Position numbers and translations under genes: made by a program. DNA of 64,000 nucleotides from Myxococcales bacterium. GTDB lineage: Bacteria > Myxococcota > Myxococcia > Myxococcales > Myxococcaceae. Position 1 is the first letter of the stretch, and each line of letters starts with the position of its first letter. Below, one piece after another: positions 61,451-64,000 of the stretch. The notes beneath the pieces are model-generated. The model worked only from the letters and a program-made list of their open reading frames with translations. It had not been told where the DNA came from and did not search any database. Location of the stretch: assembly GCA_020846875.1 (NCBI GenBank), contig JADLDB010000072.1:1-64000 (forward strand). Reading direction: 5' to 3'.

Positions 61451-62152
61451 ATGAAGCGAGCCAGTCGTTGGGCGGCGATCGTCCTGGCGTTGGGAGGGAG
61501 CTGCGCGCTCGCGCAGGTGGCCCCTTCGGCGCCCGGTTCGCCCGCCCCAGACGTGCCGCCCACGCCGCAGCAGCCGATCCCCGACGCGCCGCCGGTGGAT
61601 CCGGCGACGCCCGCACCTCCGCCGGCGACGACTCCGGAGCCCGTGGCGAACCCCGTGGAGAAGACGCCGCTGTTTCCTTCGCCCAACGTCGCGAACGAGG
61701 TGCACGTGGGGCTGCACGCGGCGCTGAACATCGGGCTGCTCAGCGCCGATCTCCACGTGAAGCGCTGGTACAGCTTCATCGCCGGAAACCTGGGCGTGCC
61801 GATGGTGACCAACGGCGAGCTGGGCGCCTTCGCGGTGGGCTCGGGGTACAGCCTGCCCCTGTCGCCTCCCGGGGACTCGATGTGGCTGTTGGATTTGTTC
61901 GCGGTGGTGAACCCCGGCTGGCAGACGAGGTGGGACCAGTTCTCCATGGATTCCTCTGCGCGCCCCTTCGTGGGCCTCGGCGTGGGTCTCGGCTTCCGCC
62001 TGCTGCACTGGAGCGGCTTCACCTTCGGCCTCAAGGTCCCCGTCTTCGGTGCCGCCATCAACGGCGGCAGCACCACCAGCGAGGCGGTGTCCACCTTCTA
62101 CCTGGCCAACGCCGTGGGGCTCCCCATCGTCTCGTTTGGCTACCACTGGTGA
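61451..62152 (+). CDS. Probable outer-membrane protein
   Basis: AAGGAGGAG nine bases before ATG is a strong ribosome site. A Sec signal (AAIVLALGGSCALAQ) is followed by a Pro/Ala-rich linker of about 45 residues (PVDPATPAPPPATTPEPVAN) and then roughly 160 residues of alternating strands: NEVHVGLHAALNIGLLSADL, LGVPMVTNGELGAFAVGSGY, PFVGLGVGLGFRLLHWSGFT. It ends with the aromatic FGYHW, in keeping with a beta-barrel C-terminal signature. Probably a small outer-membrane barrel with a periplasmic linker. No family is recognised. Confidence 0.75.
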   Translation: MKRASRWAAIVLALGGSCALAQVAPSAPGSPAPDVPPTPQQPIPDAPPVDPATPAPPPATTPEPVANPVEKTPLFPSPNVANEVHVGLHAALNIGLLSADLHVKRWYSFIAGNLGVPMVTNGELGAFAVGSGYSLPLSPPGDSMWLLDLFAVVNPGWQTRWDQFSMDSSARPFVGLGVGLGFRLLHWSGFTFGLKVPVFGAAINGGSTTSEAVSTFYLANAVGLPIVSFGYHW

Positions 62153-62161
62153 TCGCGCGCG

Positions 62162-62968
62162 TCAGGGCGCGACGCTGGACGCGGCCATCGGCCTGGCGGA
62201 GGACTCCATGCGCGCGGCGGTGGCGTTGAAGCGCCCCCAGTCGATGACGAAGTCCCCATGGTACGGGTCGTCGAGGTCGAGGACGAGCGACGAGGCCGCC
62301 ACGATGACCCACGTCATGCCCGCCGTGAGGAGTGCGTGCACCACGGCGCTCTCGACCCAGAGCAGCCACAGGGTGCACACCGCTACCGCGCCGCCGATGA
62401 AGACGAACCACTTGAGGCCCTCGGGTAGCCGCAGCCGCGACACGGTGATGCGGTGCTCACGCGCGTCGTTGAGCACCTTGAAGAGGTCCAGCGCGGGGCT
62501 CCACAGCCGCTCGTCCGTCGCCGACGGCCGCAAGGCGAGGAAGGCGTCGAGCGCCGCGTCGAGGTGGGGCTTCTCGTCCTCCTCAGAGCGCGTGGGGAGG
62601 CGCCCATTGAGGGAAGGAACCAGCCTGGCGTACTCCCGCAGCCGGCCGAGCACCTCCTCGCGGTGCGGCCAATCGGAGAACCAGCACAGGACCACGAAGA
62701 GCTCGCCCAGGGCTACCGCTTCCCGCTCCACCGCCACCTGGGTGTCGTTGTGCTGCTGCCACACCACGAAGATGGTGAAGGCCATGATGACGCCGTAGAT
62801 GCCGCCGAACGTCTGCAGGAAGTTCCCACCCGCGTCGTTGCTGCCCTGCAGCACCTCGCGCGGCAGGAAGGCCCGACACACCGACAGCCCGGACAGGGAC
62901 AAGAGCAGCCACCAGGTGTGACGCACGAAGCGACGCCCGTGCCGGCGGAGCGGGAGGGAAGCGGCCAC
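62162..62968 (-). CDS. DUF4239-like membrane protein
   Basis: The predicted protein (268 residues from a GTG at 62968) has an N-terminal membrane helix (HTWWLLLSLSGLSVCRAFL), then GGNFLQTFGGIYGVIMAFTI leading into a second, a cytosolic helical domain (VAVEREAVALGELFVVLCW; LGRLREYARLVPSLNGRL), and two helices near the C-terminus (WFVFIGGAVAVCTLWLLWV; ALLTAGMTWVIVAASSLVLD). The GIYGVIMAFTIFVVWQQ and EREAVALGEL segments match the bestrophin-like DUF4239 group. An ATG at 63052 is a possible earlier start, but the extra residues are Arg/Trp-rich and unlike protein. Ends nine bases from a convergent stop. Possible ion channel; not shown. Confidence 0.75.
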   Translation of the reverse strand: MAASLPLRRHGRRFVRHTWWLLLSLSGLSVCRAFLPREVLQGSNDAGGNFLQTFGGIYGVIMAFTIFVVWQQHNDTQVAVEREAVALGELFVVLCWFSDWPHREEVLGRLREYARLVPSLNGRLPTRSEEDEKPHLDAALDAFLALRPSATDERLWSPALDLFKVLNDAREHRITVSRLRLPEGLKWFVFIGGAVAVCTLWLLWVESAVVHALLTAGMTWVIVAASSLVLDLDDPYHGDFVIDWGRFNATAARMESSARPMAASSVAP

Positions 62969-63083
62969 GGCGAAGCAGTGTAGAGGCCGGCCGGCCGCGC
63001 GCCAGCGCTCAGTGCGTCCGCAGCTCCACCGGCGCGTGCCCGAGCTGCTCATCCTGGCGGTGCTGACACGCCCCAGCCGGCCA

Positions 63084-63110
63084 TTGCCAGCCGGACCGCT
63101 GGCGTATAGT
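63084..63110 (+). promoter_or_regulatory. Candidate promoter of the 63119 lipoprotein
   Basis: TTGCCA (63084), 15 bases, then TATAGT (63105-63110). The GTG start is eight bases after the -10 box, so the transcript may be leaderless or nearly so. The spacer is two bases shorter than optimal. Confidence 0.35.
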
Positions 63111-63118
63111 CGCGCGCC

Positions 63119-63502
63119 GTGCCCCGGCGCCTTCTCCTCGCGGTCCTGACTGGCCTCGCCTGCGGCCTCGTCGCCGCCGGCTGCTACGGCCCGCCCGCGC
63201 CGGACGTGGCGATCTGCCGCGACATCATCACCCGCCTCTGCATCGGCCCGGTGTGCACCAGCACGCAGGCCGCGCTGAACGTGCCTGAGGACGGCTGCGA
63301 GACGGAGCTGCTGGCCCGCACCGGCTGCGGCAGCGAGGAGTTCGCCTTCACCACCCCGGAGCGCCCGCGCGTGCTGCAGTGCCGCAAGCCGCTCATCCGC
63401 GTCTCGGCGTCCACCTACGTGAAGGCGCCGTGCCCCGACGTGGACGAGCTGTTCGCCACCTGCCCGGACATGACGGCCTTCTTGAACGGGGTGAAGCCGT
63501 GA
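63119..63502 (+). CDS. Small Cys-rich lipoprotein
   Basis: The GTG at 63119 begins a lipoprotein signal (PRRLLLAVLTGLACGLVAAGC). The 106-residue mature part has ten or so Cys, including CRDIITRLCIGPVC, DGCETELLARTGC and CPDVDELFATC, which should form disulfides. No family recognised. Its stop overlaps the GTG of the next lipoprotein gene (GTGA at 63499), so the two are coupled. A -10-like TATAGT lies eight bases upstream of the start. Confidence 0.75.
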   Translation: MPRRLLLAVLTGLACGLVAAGCYGPPAPDVAICRDIITRLCIGPVCTSTQAALNVPEDGCETELLARTGCGSEEFAFTTPERPRVLQCRKPLIRVSASTYVKAPCPDVDELFATCPDMTAFLNGVKP

Positions 63503-64000
63503 CGACGCTGGTGCTGACGCTGCGCGCGCCGCCGGCGGGCGTGCAGCGCGCGCTGGCGCTGGGCCTGGCCGTGGCGACCGCGGGGTGCGCGCCCATCGAC
63601 GTCACCACCCGCACCGAGCGCGGGCCCTTGCTGCGCACGTACAGCCGGCCGCAGGTGGTGGCTGGCGGCGCCCAGGTGGAGGTGCGGGCCGACTGGCCCA
63701 CGCTGAAGCTGACGCTGGTGGGCTTCGACACCTGTCGCGCCGAGACGGTGGAGGAGTACGCGGAGGAGCGCATCACCGAGCGCACCTCACGGGCGGCGGG
63801 CCCGGCCCTGGCCACCGGCATCGCCAACGTGCTGGCCGCGGGAGTGCTGTACGGCGTGTCCTTCGCCGTCTCCAGCGTGCCCAACGTCTCGTACATCAAT
63901 GAGGCGGGCCACTACGGGCCCTCCACGCAGCAGTACGTCCAGAGCTCCGCGCTGATAACGCTGCTGATCGGCCTGCCCGCGCTGGCCGTCGGCGCCATCG
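63499..64000 (+). CDS. Predicted lipoprotein, 3' end outside window
   Basis: The GTG at 63499, overlapping the preceding stop, opens a frame that runs through the window end (167 codons seen). LALGLAVATAGC is a plausible lipobox, although the preceding n-region is longer than usual. Two hydrophobic stretches follow, GIANVLAAGVLYGVSFAV and ALITLLIGLPALAVGAI, so it may also span a membrane. The soluble part between has a single Cys (FDTCRAETVEEY). Function unknown; partner of the preceding lipoprotein by overlap. Confidence 0.7.
   Translation, partial: MTTLVLTLRAPPAGVQRALALGLAVATAGCAPIDVTTRTERGPLLRTYSRPQVVAGGAQVEVRADWPTLKLTLVGFDTCRAETVEEYAEERITERTSRAAGPALATGIANVLAAGVLYGVSFAVSSVPNVSYINEAGHYGPSTQQYVQSSALITLLIGLPALAVGAI

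Noticed and set aside
1-64000. Prophage, insertion sequence, tRNA or rRNA
   Set aside because: No integrase, transposase, structural phage gene, cloverleaf or rRNA-like sequence was recognised on either strand.

Overview
The window is a strongly GC-rich chromosomal segment in which nearly all third codon positions are G or C. It is packed with short-gap genes on both strands. Type II (lipoprotein) signal peptides are very frequent, as are TPR proteins, PEGA and Gly/Pro/Ala-rich envelope proteins, orphan histidine kinases and receiver-domain proteins, and an ECF sigma factor. Together with a single-chain class I fumarase, a long-form HflX and an AmmeMemoRadiSam cassette, this points to a myxobacterium (Myxococcota, probably suborder Cystobacterineae). 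That placement is inference from gene content. No rRNA, tRNA, CRISPR array, transposase or phage gene was seen, and no gap between genes exceeds 300 bases.

Layout. 1-8.7 kb: the body of a giant TPR protein that begins upstream of the window. 8.7-10.6 kb: a tightly overlapped run of lipoprotein, queC (queuosine precursor synthesis) and a VanX-like D-Ala-D-Ala dipeptidase. 10.7-16.3 kb: a secreted helical protein, a lipoprotein and, convergent to them, a lipoprotein with a CehA/McbA-type PHP phosphoesterase domain. 16.5-20.2 kb: a geranylgeranyl-reductase-type flavoprotein followed by the AmmeMemoRadiSam trio (MEMO, AMMECR1, radical SAM). 20.2-25.2 kb: a secreted thioredoxin-like protein, a collagen-like/beta-propeller lipoprotein, and a fumarase-GAF operon. 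25.3-27.5 kb: two receivers and a membrane histidine kinase. 27.8-33.0 kb: an HlyD-like adaptor with a nuclease-fold lipoprotein, a Gly-rich protein with five Cys-rich modules, and a beta-propeller lipoprotein. 33.1-37.3 kb: an ECF sigma module and a two-gene envelope operon, each preceded by the same two-block motif. 37.4-41.0 kb: four envelope proteins. 41.1-49.3 kb: hflX, a lipid-kinase-family protein, a PAS hybrid kinase, nadE and a lone FecCD permease. 49.3-59.7 kb: a receiver with a Cys-rich tail, a roughly 1700-residue polytopic membrane protein, a MshEN/HEAT protein and an RDD membrane protein. 59.7-64.0 kb: rsmE-prmA, a probable outer-membrane protein, a DUF4239-like membrane protein and two small lipoproteins, the last running off the window.

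How genes work together. Coupled sets, recognised by 4-base ATGA/GTGA overlaps or very short gaps, are: lipoprotein-queC-dipeptidase; MEMO-AMMECR1-radical SAM; fumarase-GAF; receiver-receiver-kinase; HlyD-like-nuclease lipoprotein; ECF sigma-membrane protein; the lipoprotein-membrane protein pair at 33.1-35.6 kb; prmA-rsmE; and the last two lipoproteins. The best candidate for something undescribed is the ECF circuit. The promoter region of the sigma gene (37307-37339) and that of the operon at 35604 (35613-35645) share an 11-base block and a 13-base block at identical spacing, in an otherwise unrelated background. This predicts that the sigma factor regulates itself and an operon encoding a lipoprotein with an unusual Thr/Tyr-rich strand. 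The Cys-module protein at 29.5-31.4 kb is the second most distinctive object. Two short minus-strand frames at 11783-11941 and 27503-27700 look like 3' remnants of lost genes.
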